From assembly GCA_002336915.1 (NCBI GenBank), contig DDET01000011.1:1-38550 (forward strand): 38,550 nucleotides of DNA. The letters run 5' to 3'. Of the stretch, positions 16,569 through 25,315 are shown one piece after another. The DNA comes from Bacteroidetes bacterium UBA1947 (GTDB lineage: Bacteria; Bacteroidota; Bacteroidia; Chitinophagales; Chitinophagaceae). Below the pieces are notes generated by a model. The model was given only the letters and a program-made list of their open reading frames with translations. It was not told the DNA's origin and did not search any database. Position 1 is the stretch's first letter. Each line of letters opens with the position of its first letter. Both the position numbers and the translations under genes were made by a program.

Positions 16569-16943
16569 CTAGGCGGTAAATCCCTTTTCTGCTTTGTCCA
16601 CCTTTTTATTAATGGCTTCCACTTCGTTCATGAAAGCAGTTACCTTCTCATCGGAGTAGGGGCCATAGGCGTCTATCAATGTTCCTTTCTGCCCGTCCGC
16701 AGTCTCTATTACGTACATGATCGCATTATCGCCGGGATCAGATTGTCCTTCAAAGCGATAAAAATTAATCACATTCACCTCTTCGGGTTTGAAATGTTTG
16801 TCCTTAGCTGACGAATACAATCCCTCTCGTGTAACCTTAAAATTATCTGTATAGCCATCTTTGGTCACCTTGTTCACACATGAGGTCAATGTGTTCATAA
16901 AGGCCGGCCTGTCCGATCCGTTGTTATATTCCTGAGTCCACAT
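16569..16943 (-). CDS. Small cytosolic protein of unknown function
   Basis: 124 residues, no signal peptide, one cysteine (LTSC), acidic and soluble in character. It holds a motif-like stretch DNAIMYVIETADGQKGTLIDAYGPYSDEK, an alpha/beta pattern in which a TLIDAYG strand follows two beta-like strands, and a lysine-rich C-terminal helix. I do not recognise a named family with confidence. It stands alone, upstream of the DUF4142 and DUF2383 genes in chromosomal order but with its own flanks and terminator. Codon use looks normal for the window, so it is probably a real gene. Confidence 0.7.
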   Translation of the reverse strand: MWTQEYNNGSDRPAFMNTLTSCVNKVTKDGYTDNFKVTREGLYSSAKDKHFKPEEVNVINFYRFEGQSDPGDNAIMYVIETADGQKGTLIDAYGPYSDEKVTAFMNEVEAINKKVDKAEKGFTA

Positions 16944-17100
16944 AGCTTGTTGTTTTATTTACTAGCATATAGAAAATATGCTGCCAGCTTTCATTTTTCT
17001 ACGTTAAATTATAGTTTGTTGATAAAGAGCTATTTGTAAGTGGCTTTTATATTGTATGAGATTTATATTGTGCGAATAGCTATCTATAAAATGTGGTTAA

Positions 17101-17164
17101 TGTAGAAATGCTTCTACATAGACGAAATTGTAACAACGGAAAAACCGGCTGCTTGAGCCGGTTT
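17101..17164. terminator. Two hairpins downstream of the DUF4142 gene
   Basis: AAACCGGCT (17142-17150), GCTTG loop, AGCCGGTTT (17156-17164), followed on the minus strand by a T run: a good intrinsic terminator for the gene ending at 17196. A second small stem, TGTAGAA/TTCTACA with ATGC loop (17101-17118), lies just beyond it. Confidence 0.8.
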
Positions 17165-17195
17165 CCAGTTTTAATAGTGCTTAAAACAAGGGTAA

Positions 17196-17780
17196 TTACT
17201 TTGACATCTTATCCTGCATTCCCTTCATCATATCAAGGTGGGTATGCAATTTGGGTAATGCGCCGTCTATTATAGCTTTCAGGTCGGGGTCTGTAACTTT
17301 GCCCTGTGCCTTTTCAAATTTGTCAATTGCGTCGTTGTGCGCGTCAACCATTTTGTCTACCCAGGCTTTGTCCCAATCTTTTCCGGGTTTTTCGTTTATT
17401 GAAGCCAAACCAGTAGTGTCAACTGTTGGAACTTCTATGCTTTTTTTGGATGCATAGCCTGCGACTTGGTCGCCAAGGGCTTTGTGGTCTTTTAGCATCA
17501 TTTTGGCGTGTGCCTTAAGCTCTTTACTAGTGCCGTGATCTATGCCTGCTTGTATCCATGCAATTTCTTTGGTATTATCTGATGAGGCATCAGATACAAA
17601 GCTTTTGTTAGGATCAGGCGTCAATGCAGCCTTCGCCGTGTCTACTGCAGCACTTACTTTTTCTCCAAGTGTTGCAGTATCGGTAGTTGTTGTGGTAGTG
17701 GAGCTTTCGCTGTTGCCGCATGATGCTAATGTTACAGCACCCGCCATAAGGAAAAGGCTCAAAACTTTGATTGGTTTCAT
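17196..17780 (-). CDS. DUF4142 domain lipoprotein
   Basis: 194 residues. SPII signal peptide with lipobox TLASC (C21), a low-complexity Ser/Thr linker, then a helical DUF4142 domain of ferritin-like character. The domain includes a helix with AHAKMMLKDHKALGDQVAGYA, whose spaced histidines and acidic residues are typical of the family, and a final helix DGALPKLHTHLDMMKGM. The function of DUF4142 is not established; members are often envelope stress proteins. It lies 40 bases downstream of the DUF2383 gene on the same strand, both being four-helix-bundle types, so the pair may be co-expressed. Confidence 0.9.
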   Translation of the reverse strand: MKPIKVLSLFLMAGAVTLASCGNSESSTTTTTTDTATLGEKVSAAVDTAKAALTPDPNKSFVSDASSDNTKEIAWIQAGIDHGTSKELKAHAKMMLKDHKALGDQVAGYASKKSIEVPTVDTTGLASINEKPGKDWDKAWVDKMVDAHNDAIDKFEKAQGKVTDPDLKAIIDGALPKLHTHLDMMKGMQDKMSK

Positions 17781-17820
17781 ACTCGTTTGGTTTTTGTGTT
17801 ATGGTTATTAAATAAGGGAT

Positions 17821-18285
17821 CTATACCGCACTGTGTGCATCGCGGTATTTTTTGATGACGTTGTGTGAATTTTTCAGCGCCTGCTGCTGCTCCGCGATCA
17901 ATTGGCGGCAATCTTCGTCCAGCGGAATGTCGGCAGCCAGCGCGGCATCATACGCACGTTGGGCAGCATCTTCCCCAAATTCGCAAGACTCCAGGATGGC
18001 TTTGCGGTCACTTCCGGTAAAGGTTGCCTTTACATCCATCCAGGCCCTGTATATCTTGCCCGATGTAGTAGTTTCGTCCTCTATGGTACCGCCATGTTTA
18101 TGCACATGTTCTGTCAGCTCGGTTTTGTATTGCTCGCTTTCTTTTATCATACCGTCAAAAAGGCTCTTTAGATCTATATCCAGATCGTTCGACTCCTTGA
18201 TAGCTCGTTGGTAGCCTGCAATACGGTCATTATTGATTTTAACCAGATCGTTTAGTATTTCGATTATTTGTTCGTTGGCTTCCAT
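17821..18285 (-). CDS. DUF2383 / PA2169-type four-helix-bundle protein
   Basis: 154 residues, cytosolic, predicted almost entirely helical and ferritin-like. The N-terminus ANEQIIEILNDLVKINNDRIAGYQRAI and the segment GSDRKAILESCEFGEDAAQRAYDAAL are characteristic of the PA2169 family (DUF2383). The molecular role is unknown; such genes often sit with general stress proteins, consistent with the adjoining DUF4142 lipoprotein. Start chosen at MEANEQ, which fits the family N-terminus. Confidence 0.9.
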   Translation of the reverse strand: MEANEQIIEILNDLVKINNDRIAGYQRAIKESNDLDIDLKSLFDGMIKESEQYKTELTEHVHKHGGTIEDETTTSGKIYRAWMDVKATFTGSDRKAILESCEFGEDAAQRAYDAALAADIPLDEDCRQLIAEQQQALKNSHNVIKKYRDAHSAV

Positions 18286-18459
18286 AAAAGGTGTTTTGTG
18301 TTTGGAATATCCTTTTAAAAATTATGCCATGTAGTTTAATCGCCTGTATTGCAAACTTTAAAAATTTGTCACGAAATCGTATAATTGCCAATATGTTACA
18401 GCGGATTTGCAAATATTTATTAGGATAAATCCCTTATTTTGCCTCGTAATCTCATTTTA

Positions 18460-19002
18460 ATGGAAACCATTTTAGAAATACTGAAGTATACCATACCCGC
18501 CATCATAGTGGTGATATGCTGTTATGTTATTATCAACAAGTTTTTGGTGAGCGAATTGAAAAGGAAGCAATTTGCATTGCTGCACGAAACCCAGAACATA
18601 ACCATTCCGCTCAGGCTGCAGGCTTACGAGCGTCTGGCCTTGTTCACAGAGCGCATGCATCCGCGCCAGCTGATACCAAGAGTATATGAGCAGGGTATGA
18701 CGGTGAGCGACCTGCAACAATCCTTGCTGTTCGCTATAAAGACGGAGTTTGAACACAACCTGACACAACAGATATACGTATCGAAAGAGGTATGGAGTAC
18801 AGTTACTACCGTAAAGGAGCAGGAGCTGAATATGATAAGCCATATTGCCAAGCAACTGAAGCCCGACGCACCTGCAAAGGAGCTGCATATAAAGATCGTG
18901 GACTTTGTGATATCGACAGAAAGCGCCATGCCAACCGAAATAGCCCTGCAGGTGATCAATGAAGAAGCAAAACGCGTGTTGTCGTACGGCGCGCAGGCTT
19001 AA
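18460..19002 (+). CDS. N-terminally membrane-anchored protein of a Bacteroidota family (DUF7935-like)
   Basis: 180 residues. One transmembrane helix at about 8-26 (YTIPAIIVVICCYVIINKFL), then a soluble helical domain containing ITIPLRLQAYERLALFTERM and a charged helix with HNLTQQIYVS. The frame is open from a TTG at 18439, but that codon lies in a promoter-like TATTTTGC, so I use the ATG at 18460. It sits 17 bases upstream of the methylmalonyl-CoA mutase gene and is probably co-transcribed with it. The family name is from memory and the function unknown; the link to the mutase may be conserved synteny rather than a shared pathway. Confidence 0.8.
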   Translation: METILEILKYTIPAIIVVICCYVIINKFLVSELKRKQFALLHETQNITIPLRLQAYERLALFTERMHPRQLIPRVYEQGMTVSDLQQSLLFAIKTEFEHNLTQQIYVSKEVWSTVTTVKEQELNMISHIAKQLKPDAPAKELHIKIVDFVISTESAMPTEIALQVINEEAKRVLSYGAQA

Positions 19003-19019
19003 ATTAAAGTATCCAAAAA

Positions 19020-20576
19020 GTGGAGCAGAAAAAAAAGATAATTACCGATTCCGGTATTGAAATAAAGCAATTGTATTGTGAGCCGGTGCCTATGAGCGAA
19101 AAGCCCGGTGAATTTCCGTTTACCCGTGGTGTGCATGCGGCCATGTACCGAGACAGGCCCTGGACCATGCGCCAATATGCAGGGTTTAGTACTGCAGAGG
19201 AATCAAATAAACGTTACCATTTTTTACTCGGGCAGGGCGTAATGGGGCTTTCGGTAGCCTTCGACCTGCCTACCCAGATCGGCTACGACTCAGACCATGC
19301 AATGTCGGAAGGGGAAGTAGGCAAGGTGGGTGTGGCCATAGACTCGCTGGAGGATATGGAGCTGCTTTTTAAAGACATAAAGCTGGAAGACATTTCCACC
19401 TCAATGACGATCAATGCGACTGCATTTATATTGCTATCCCTATACATAGCGCTGGCAAAAAAGCAGGGAGCCGATATAAAGAAGATATCGGGCACGATAC
19501 AAAATGATATTTTGAAGGAATATGCGGCGCGCGGCACATATATATATCCGCCGGCGCCTTCTATGAGGCTGATCACTGATATTTTTGAGTATTGCAGTAA
19601 AGAAGTGCCTAAATGGAACACCATTTCCATATCGGGCTATCATATACGCGAGGCGGGATCTGATGCGGTGCAGGAGCTGGCATTCACGCTAGCTAACGGA
19701 AAGGCCTATTTGCAAGCAGCTATTGAGAAGGGGCTGGATATAAATGTATTTGCGCAGCGACTGTCGTTCTTTTTCAATGCGCATAATAATGTGTTTGAGG
19801 AAGTGGCTAAGTTCAGGGCTGCACGCCGTATGTGGGCAAAAATGACCAAAGACCTTGGCGCCACAGACCCCAAAGCGCAAATGCTGCGTTTCCATACGCA
19901 GACCGGTGGCAGTACACTTACCGCACAACAACCTAAGAATAATATAGTGCGAGTGACTCTCCAGGCATTGAGCGCCGTATTAGGGGGCACGCAATCTTTG
20001 CACACCAACGGATATGACGAGGCGCTGTCACTGCCTACCGAGGAAGCAGCGAGCATAGCACTGCGCACCCAGCAAATAGTGGCCTATGAAAGTGGTGCTA
20101 CGCAGACGGTGGACCCCCTGGGTGGCTCGTATTACGTGGAAGCACTTACCAATGAGGTAGAAGCTGCGGCATGGAAGCTGATAGAAAAAATTGACGTGAT
20201 GGGTGGCTCGGTAAAAGCCATAGAGGCTGGGTTTATACAGGAAGAAATAGCCCGATCGGCGTACGCTTATAACAAGGCGATAGAGAACGGCGAAAAAATA
20301 ATAGTAGGGGTAAATAAATTTACCTCTAAAGAAACAAACGATACGCCGCTGCTGAAGATAAATGATTCCATCCGCGTAGTGCAATCAGAAAAACTGAGGA
20401 TACTGCGCGAAAAACGCGATAGCCTGAAAGCCGCAGCCTGCCTTGAGAAGATACGCCTGCAAGCAAGCACTAAAGAGAACCTGATGCCGGCCGTAATAGA
20501 TGCGGTAGAAAACCTTTGTACCCTTGGTGAAATAGCAGATACCCTGCGCGGTGTATGGGGAGAGTATAAGGGCTAA
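19020..20576 (+). CDS. Methylmalonyl-CoA mutase catalytic chain without B12-binding domain
   Basis: 518-residue TIM-barrel substrate domain of the acyl-CoA mutase family, interconverting (R)-methylmalonyl-CoA and succinyl-CoA in propionate metabolism. RPWTMRQYAGFST contains R46 and Y53, equivalent to Arg82 and Tyr89 of the Propionibacterium enzyme; GTIQNDILKEY-AR-TYIYPP contains Q161 and R171, equivalent to Gln197 and Arg207. Tyr plus Arg at these two positions is the methylmalonyl rather than isobutyryl pattern. SISGYH is also present. The protein ends before the cobalamin domain, and no DxHxxG chain is encoded nearby, so a separate small subunit must be encoded elsewhere. The start is GTG at 19020: the conserved N-terminus begins right there and the next Met is 24 codons on. 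Confidence 0.92.
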   Translation: MEQKKKIITDSGIEIKQLYCEPVPMSEKPGEFPFTRGVHAAMYRDRPWTMRQYAGFSTAEESNKRYHFLLGQGVMGLSVAFDLPTQIGYDSDHAMSEGEVGKVGVAIDSLEDMELLFKDIKLEDISTSMTINATAFILLSLYIALAKKQGADIKKISGTIQNDILKEYAARGTYIYPPAPSMRLITDIFEYCSKEVPKWNTISISGYHIREAGSDAVQELAFTLANGKAYLQAAIEKGLDINVFAQRLSFFFNAHNNVFEEVAKFRAARRMWAKMTKDLGATDPKAQMLRFHTQTGGSTLTAQQPKNNIVRVTLQALSAVLGGTQSLHTNGYDEALSLPTEEAASIALRTQQIVAYESGATQTVDPLGGSYYVEALTNEVEAAAWKLIEKIDVMGGSVKAIEAGFIQEEIARSAYAYNKAIENGEKIIVGVNKFTSKETNDTPLLKINDSIRVVQSEKLRILREKRDSLKAAACLEKIRLQASTKENLMPAVIDAVENLCTLGEIADTLRGVWGEYKG

Positions 20577-21670
20577 GGTATATGTATCAGTGAGTCTTTC
20601 CTGTTGATAGAACGCTGTTCCCAGGCGTAGGCACTCTGCACTACATCTTCATAGCTTTCTATGCCTTCTTTTACGTGGTGAAAACGCAGGTAACCATCAT
20701 AGAAGCCATTACTATATCGGCTTAAGCTGCTGCGATATCTTTTGTTTATAGCCCTTAAGGTGTCTAAATGAGCTACGCTGATAGGGTTCAGTGTTTTGTA
20801 CAAACGCCGGGCAGTTGCGGAATCTTCCATTTTCAGCCGGCTATGTACATAGAGCCATAAATTAAAATGGCCGGAGTAATTGAACGTAGTGTCATTGACT
20901 TTGGTGTTAAGTGCATAGGCCAATAAATTGGCATCATCTTCGGCTGCGATGCCGGTTTGATGCCCCAACTCATGACATATTACAAAAGGCAACAGAAAAT
21001 CGGGGAGATGGCTGTTCACCTGCGCCTCGCCGGTAAATGGATTGTAGTAGCCTTGCACCCCCATGTATTGCATCAATTGTCCGAACAGGGAGGGTTTAAC
21101 TTTAAGGCCTTTCAGCTTAGCAGGCATATCCGTATTGCTACGGTAATAGTTTACTGCCTTCAAGGCTATTTCTTCGAAAGGCGCAGAGTGATAGTGAGGT
21201 GCTTCGCTGTTCAGTTTGGCTATAAGGTAGCGGTCGAACGCGTAAAGCGTGGTGTCACTGTCCAGGGTGTTGTCGTTCAGTTGCCAAACCTCGCTGAGGG
21301 AAGGACTATTATAATTGCCGGCCCAGCCAAGGAAGAATAAGAGGTAGATGATGCACAAGCCGGTAAGCCCACGCAGCAGCGAGGCGGCCAATGAATGTTT
21401 GCGTTGCCTAAAGTGCGACAAAAAGAACACACACCTTGTAATAAAGACAAGCAGTAAAATGCCGGCGGAAATATAAATGATATCGCCAAAGCTGAAAGGG
21501 ACATTACCAAATATCGTATTGCGTAACGATTGGAATGGCTGAAAGATATGCGAAATATAGCAGGCGACCGATGCCGGATAGGCCGGTAGAATATACAGTA
21601 GCGCCACTAATACTGCGACCAATACTCCAAGGATAATTAACCTTTTTTTATAGGGCCTGCCTTCCGTCAT
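20573..21670 (-). CDS. DUF3810 membrane protein with metallopeptidase-like HELGH motif
   Basis: 365 residues. Three N-terminal transmembrane helices (about 9-30, 62-84, 100-120), then a soluble domain with FVICHELGHQTG (HELGH at 233-237) and EDDANLLAYAL downstream, a zinc-metallopeptidase arrangement. DUF3810 is a Bacteroidota family whose substrates are unknown; the active-site residues look intact, so proteolysis or another zinc-dependent activity is reasonable inference. It converges on the mutase gene with a 4-base overlap of coding ends, leaving no room for a terminator between them. Confidence 0.88.
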   Translation of the reverse strand: MTEGRPYKKRLIILGVLVAVLVALLYILPAYPASVACYISHIFQPFQSLRNTIFGNVPFSFGDIIYISAGILLLVFITRCVFFLSHFRQRKHSLAASLLRGLTGLCIIYLLFFLGWAGNYNSPSLSEVWQLNDNTLDSDTTLYAFDRYLIAKLNSEAPHYHSAPFEEIALKAVNYYRSNTDMPAKLKGLKVKPSLFGQLMQYMGVQGYYNPFTGEAQVNSHLPDFLLPFVICHELGHQTGIAAEDDANLLAYALNTKVNDTTFNYSGHFNLWLYVHSRLKMEDSATARRLYKTLNPISVAHLDTLRAINKRYRSSLSRYSNGFYDGYLRFHHVKEGIESYEDVVQSAYAWEQRSINRKDSLIHIP

Positions 21671-21780
21671 AACGTTTCCATTCCTTTATCTTAGTACATT
21701 TGGGAGCTTTTCGTTCTTATGCTTTTAAAACTTTATCGATTAAACTTTAGCTCTTGTAATTTATCTATTAAATAAACATA

Positions 21781-22833
21781 ATGAACTTATCCCGCTACTT
21801 TTTTTTAACAGGTATTGTGATTCTTCTTGCCGTCGGATGTAAAAATGACAAAGAGGAAGCATTGGCTGCAAAAAATGCAAAGGGGCCAAAAACTTTGATC
21901 GCGGAAGGTTTTGTTGTGAGCGCCCAGCCTTTTCGCGACGAATTTGTTGCCAGCGGTTCATTGCTTGCAAACGAGGAAGTAGAGATACACCCGGAAGTGG
22001 CGGGGCGTATAACCGGCTTGTTTTTTAAGGAAGGGGCGCATGTGTCGAAAGGCCAAAGATTGTTGCAGCTATCCGATGCAGATATAAGGGCCCAGTTACA
22101 AAAATCGAAGGCGCAACGCCAACTGCAAGTGAAGATACAGCAGCGGCAGGAAGAATTGCTTAGGGTAGGTGGTATAAGCAAGCAGGACTATGAAACCACG
22201 ACCACGCAGATACAATCGATAGACGCTGATATTGCATACGCAGAAGCACAATTAAGGAAGCTCACAATTCTCGCACCTTTTGAAGGTACGATAGGTATAC
22301 GAAGCGTGAGTATCGGTGCAATCATTTCTCCATCCACAATAGTGGCCACGCTGCAGCAAACGCATCCTTTAAAGATGGATTTTAATGTGCCCGATCAGTA
22401 TAAGGCAGCTGTGTCTAATGGCAAAGAAGTGCTTTTCTCGGTTTCAGGCAGCCTGGATACATTGAAGGGAACAATAAGTGCGGTGGATCCAGCTGCCAGT
22501 GCATCGACGCGAACAATAAAGGTGCGGGCTATCGTACCCAACCCCACTGGCAAATTACTGCCCGGCTCTTTTGCGCATGTAATGATACCCTTCGAGGTAA
22601 GCAACAGCGCGATCCTGGTGCCCTCACAGTCGATAATACCTACTACAAAGGATAAGCAGGTGGCAGTGGTAAAAGATGGCAAGGCAAACCTTGTGACCGT
22701 TATCACCGGTACCCGCACCAATGATAAGGTACAAATCGTGCAGGGCTTGCAGGTAGGTGACACGATTATAACCACAGGGATAATGCAGGTAAAGCAGGGA
22801 ATGGCCGTCAAAATAGGCAAGGTGCATGGTTAG
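21781..22833 (+). CDS. RND-type efflux periplasmic adaptor lipoprotein
   Basis: 350 residues. SPII signal with lipobox LAVGC (C20), then the membrane-fusion-protein layout: barrel-sandwich half (ANEEVEIHPEVAGRITGLFFKEGAHVSKGQRLLQL), an alpha-helical hairpin rich in Q, K and A (about 105-155), the second lipoyl half (APFEGTIGIRSVSIGAIISP), a beta-barrel (MDFNVPDQYK) and a membrane-proximal domain (VQGLQVGDTIITTGIMQVKQG). Such adaptors bridge an inner-membrane RND pump and an outer-membrane channel. No pump or TolC-like gene follows; the next gene is a secreted thioredoxin-like protein, so its partners must be elsewhere. Confidence 0.92.
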   Translation: MNLSRYFFLTGIVILLAVGCKNDKEEALAAKNAKGPKTLIAEGFVVSAQPFRDEFVASGSLLANEEVEIHPEVAGRITGLFFKEGAHVSKGQRLLQLSDADIRAQLQKSKAQRQLQVKIQQRQEELLRVGGISKQDYETTTTQIQSIDADIAYAEAQLRKLTILAPFEGTIGIRSVSIGAIISPSTIVATLQQTHPLKMDFNVPDQYKAAVSNGKEVLFSVSGSLDTLKGTISAVDPAASASTRTIKVRAIVPNPTGKLLPGSFAHVMIPFEVSNSAILVPSQSIIPTTKDKQVAVVKDGKANLVTVITGTRTNDKVQIVQGLQVGDTIITTGIMQVKQGMAVKIGKVHG

Positions 22834-22858
22834 CGCAGGCCTTATTTCCTGAAAAGGC

Positions 22859-22866
22859 TTAACTTT
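22859..22866 (+). promoter_or_regulatory. Candidate -7 box TAACTTTA just before the thioredoxin-like gene
   Basis: Matches TAnnTTTG at all but the last base and ends only 7 bases before the ATG at 22874, implying a very short or absent 5' leader. No good -33 element seen. Confidence 0.35.
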
Positions 22867-22873
22867 AAGGTAC

Positions 22874-23704
22874 ATGAGGCAGCGTCTATACATATTGCTT
22901 TTCTGTTTGCCCCTTTATTTTGGCCGGGCAGCTGCGCAAATCCCGGATGGTTCTACAGCCCCTGATTTTACTTTCACTGATATAAGCGGGAATATCCAAA
23001 ACCTGTATTCTAACCTGAACCAGGGAAAGTATGTGGCTATAGACATATCAGCAACCTGGTGTTCGCCCTGCTGGAATTATCATAATGGTGGTGTGATGGA
23101 CAGCATATATCAGGCGCATGATATGCCCGGGACCGGCGACTGGAAAGTAATGTTCATAGAGGCCGATGGAGGCACCGATTCCGCAGATCTCTACGGCACC
23201 GGCAACAATACACAAGGCAATTGGGTACAGGGAGAAGGTTATACAATAATGGACCCCACCGGTAGCGCCTTAAATAGTTTCAAAAATGCTTATGCCATAT
23301 CTTTTTATCCTACCTTCTATATGATATGCCCCAATAAAAAGGTTTATAGGGACACACTTTATAATATACTTGCTCCGCGCGTAAGCACATGGGAATATGT
23401 TGCAAATACATTGTGTGCGGCTACGGGGATTGATAATATGGAGGACAGTAAGCCCGTAACTATTTTTCCAAATCCAGCTCTGGGCAGTACTACGATATAT
23501 TTTGCACTCAATAGTACAAGTACAATAAGTGTGGAGGTTTTGAACATCATTGGTCAAGTGGTTGACGTAAAGAACTATGGTGTGCTCAAGCCCGGCGATC
23601 AATCTTTGAGGTATGAGGTGAGCAACTTGCAGCGGGGACTTTACTATTTTAAAATATCTGGTAACTTTAGCCGTTCTGTTATAAAGAAAGTAATTGTCCA
23701 ATAA
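22874..23704 (+). CDS. Secreted thioredoxin-like protein with T9SS type A sorting domain
   Basis: 276 residues. Sec signal peptide ending AAAQ, then a TlpA/AhpC-TSA-type thioredoxin fold: APDFTFTDISG, VAIDISATWCSPC with the redox CxxC at C63-C66, and a long variable insert. The C-terminal 75 residues (about 200-276) form a T9SS type A sorting domain: IFPNPALGSTTIYF, EVLNIIGQVV, RGLYYFKISG and KKVIVQ. The protein is therefore probably exported across the outer membrane by the type IX system and kept at the surface or released. A role in extracellular disulfide chemistry is inference. It ends at a bidirectional terminator shared with the convergent T9SS cargo gene. Confidence 0.92.
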   Translation: MRQRLYILLFCLPLYFGRAAAQIPDGSTAPDFTFTDISGNIQNLYSNLNQGKYVAIDISATWCSPCWNYHNGGVMDSIYQAHDMPGTGDWKVMFIEADGGTDSADLYGTGNNTQGNWVQGEGYTIMDPTGSALNSFKNAYAISFYPTFYMICPNKKVYRDTLYNILAPRVSTWEYVANTLCAATGIDNMEDSKPVTIFPNPALGSTTIYFALNSTSTISVEVLNIIGQVVDVKNYGVLKPGDQSLRYEVSNLQRGLYYFKISGNFSRSVIKKVIVQ

Positions 23705-23737
23705 AAAAAGCCCCGCTTAAATCGGGGCTTTTTTTAT
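23703..23737. terminator. Bidirectional intrinsic terminator
   Basis: AAGCCCCG (23708-23715) pairs with CGGGGCTT (23723-23730), with A7 before and T7 after, so it terminates both the thioredoxin-like gene and the convergent gene ending at 23751. Confidence 0.93.
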
Positions 23738-23750
23738 TGGAATTGTTGTG

Positions 23751-25199
23751 CTATTCCACTATTAGTTTTGAAGAATAGGTTTGCCCAGTATGGTCTTGCA
23801 GTATGACAGTGTAAGTGCCGGCTGCTATCCGGGAAAGAGAAACATTTAGTTTGCCTCCCGTATATTCTGGGCTGACATTTATTTTTTTGCCGCTGTTATC
23901 AACTAGAGTACAAGTGAGCACGGCTCCAATATTTTCATTGCACGAAAAATATGTGTTTGCGGGATTGGGGAACACACTCAATGGTTTGTTGTTACCGGCT
24001 GCGACGTTCTTAACAGCGGCGGGCAAAGGATAGGTGCCTTTACGGTACATGACCTGCCCGGAGTTGTCATCTTCCCACACCAGGTGAATAACACCTTGGC
24101 CCATGGCTACATCTGCATTTTCAACTGAACCGGATGCTATGGTATCGTAAGCGGAAGCAAAACCCTGTGTTATGGTGTCAGTGAATTTAAGGCATATCCG
24201 TGAGGTAGAGTTTGCGATCTCTTTCCATACGATAGTGGCCGCATTACCCGCATTGGCTATCCTCGGATAATTTTGCCCGGACAAGCCTGCGAACGTTCCT
24301 GTTAAAAGAGCGGTGGATACAGCCTGTTGCGCGCTAACAGAAGACCTGTTCAAGTATACCCGCACACTGCCGCTGGCGCCACTCATAAAAACAGTGTATA
24401 GACTGTCGCCAACTAATATAGCATCAGGGCCACTCGAGGGGCAGGACATGAGCATCCAGTTTGTGTTGTCCGTTTCGATGCCATTAGGGAACGACACGGC
24501 ATTATTGGTTGAGAAAGCAGTCCACATAGTCCTGATATTCGATAAGTCATTACGATATGTGACCATAGTATTGTTGCCGGAGCTAAGTATATGGCCGGGA
24601 CAGCAGTCGCAAACCATACCGCCTGTAAAGCCGCTGGCCTTTACATCTGCAGAAAAGGAACTGCCCATGTCTGTAGATTTGGCAACCACCCACTTGGCGT
24701 TCATGAACATATTGTCAAATTTCATGAAGGCGACAATGGGGTTGCCTGTCGCATCGGTGGTAACTGTCGGGAACCTGGTATTGCTATCAAGCACGTAACT
24801 GTCCACACGTACCGGCGCGGAGAAGGTTTGACCGCCGTTTACCGATTTAGTTATGTATATATGGTTGGTATCCTCGGGCGTATGTTTGTATACAGCATAC
24901 ACCGTATCTCCGTGCGATGCGATATCCGGCCCTGCCCAGGAGGCAGCAAATATGGGTATCATGGCAGGATTAAGCGCCACTGGCATTGTAAAAGAACTGC
25001 CGTTCCAGCGGGAAAAGTAGGCTGTGTTGTTGGTAGATTTGCCCCACAACACCAGCGGGTTACCATTCTTATCAAGCACTACACGTGGGTGTAAATTGCT
25101 GTAAGTGTTGGTTGCCACCGCTACGGCCGGTGACCATGTGACCTGCGAAAAGGCGCAGGGTCCTAATGTAAGAAAGAGTAATGTAAGGAGTTTTTTCAT
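23751..25199 (-). CDS. Secreted sialidase-like beta-propeller protein with T9SS type A sorting domain
   Basis: 482 residues. Signal peptide MKKLLTLLFLTLGPCAFSQ, then repeated propeller-like units containing Asp-box-like motifs (SVNGGQTFSAPV near 125, STDMGSSFSADV near 175) and SGNNTMVTYRN, resembling BNR/exo-alpha-sialidase folds. Catalytic sialidase residues cannot be confirmed, so it may be a non-enzymatic propeller. A cysteine cluster (MVCDCCPG) is unusual for a propeller. The C-terminal 80 residues are a T9SS sorting domain: PLSVFPNPANTYF, DNSGKKI, AAGTYTVILQD, SKLIVE. It is exported and likely surface-associated or secreted. Confidence 0.88.
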   Translation of the reverse strand: MKKLLTLLFLTLGPCAFSQVTWSPAVAVATNTYSNLHPRVVLDKNGNPLVLWGKSTNNTAYFSRWNGSSFTMPVALNPAMIPIFAASWAGPDIASHGDTVYAVYKHTPEDTNHIYITKSVNGGQTFSAPVRVDSYVLDSNTRFPTVTTDATGNPIVAFMKFDNMFMNAKWVVAKSTDMGSSFSADVKASGFTGGMVCDCCPGHILSSGNNTMVTYRNDLSNIRTMWTAFSTNNAVSFPNGIETDNTNWMLMSCPSSGPDAILVGDSLYTVFMSGASGSVRVYLNRSSVSAQQAVSTALLTGTFAGLSGQNYPRIANAGNAATIVWKEIANSTSRICLKFTDTITQGFASAYDTIASGSVENADVAMGQGVIHLVWEDDNSGQVMYRKGTYPLPAAVKNVAAGNNKPLSVFPNPANTYFSCNENIGAVLTCTLVDNSGKKINVSPEYTGGKLNVSLSRIAAGTYTVILQDHTGQTYSSKLIVE

Positions 25200-25298
25200 A
25201 AGAGTATGTTTGGAGGTTAGGTGCCTCGTAAGGTACGCTTTTTACAAATATTAACCTTCTGAAGACTTGCGTGAAATGTATATTCTGAGCATAATCTT

Positions 25299-25306
25299 AC
25301 CTTTGC
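25299..25306 (+). promoter_or_regulatory. Candidate -7 box TACCTTTG for ispH
   Basis: Perfect TAnnTTTG ending 9 bases before the ATG of ispH, the same octamer as in both rRNA promoters further right. Transcription would begin a few bases before the start codon, giving a nearly leaderless mRNA. No TTG is seen at the expected spacing. Confidence 0.5.
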
Positions 25307-25315
25307 AAAGTATTT

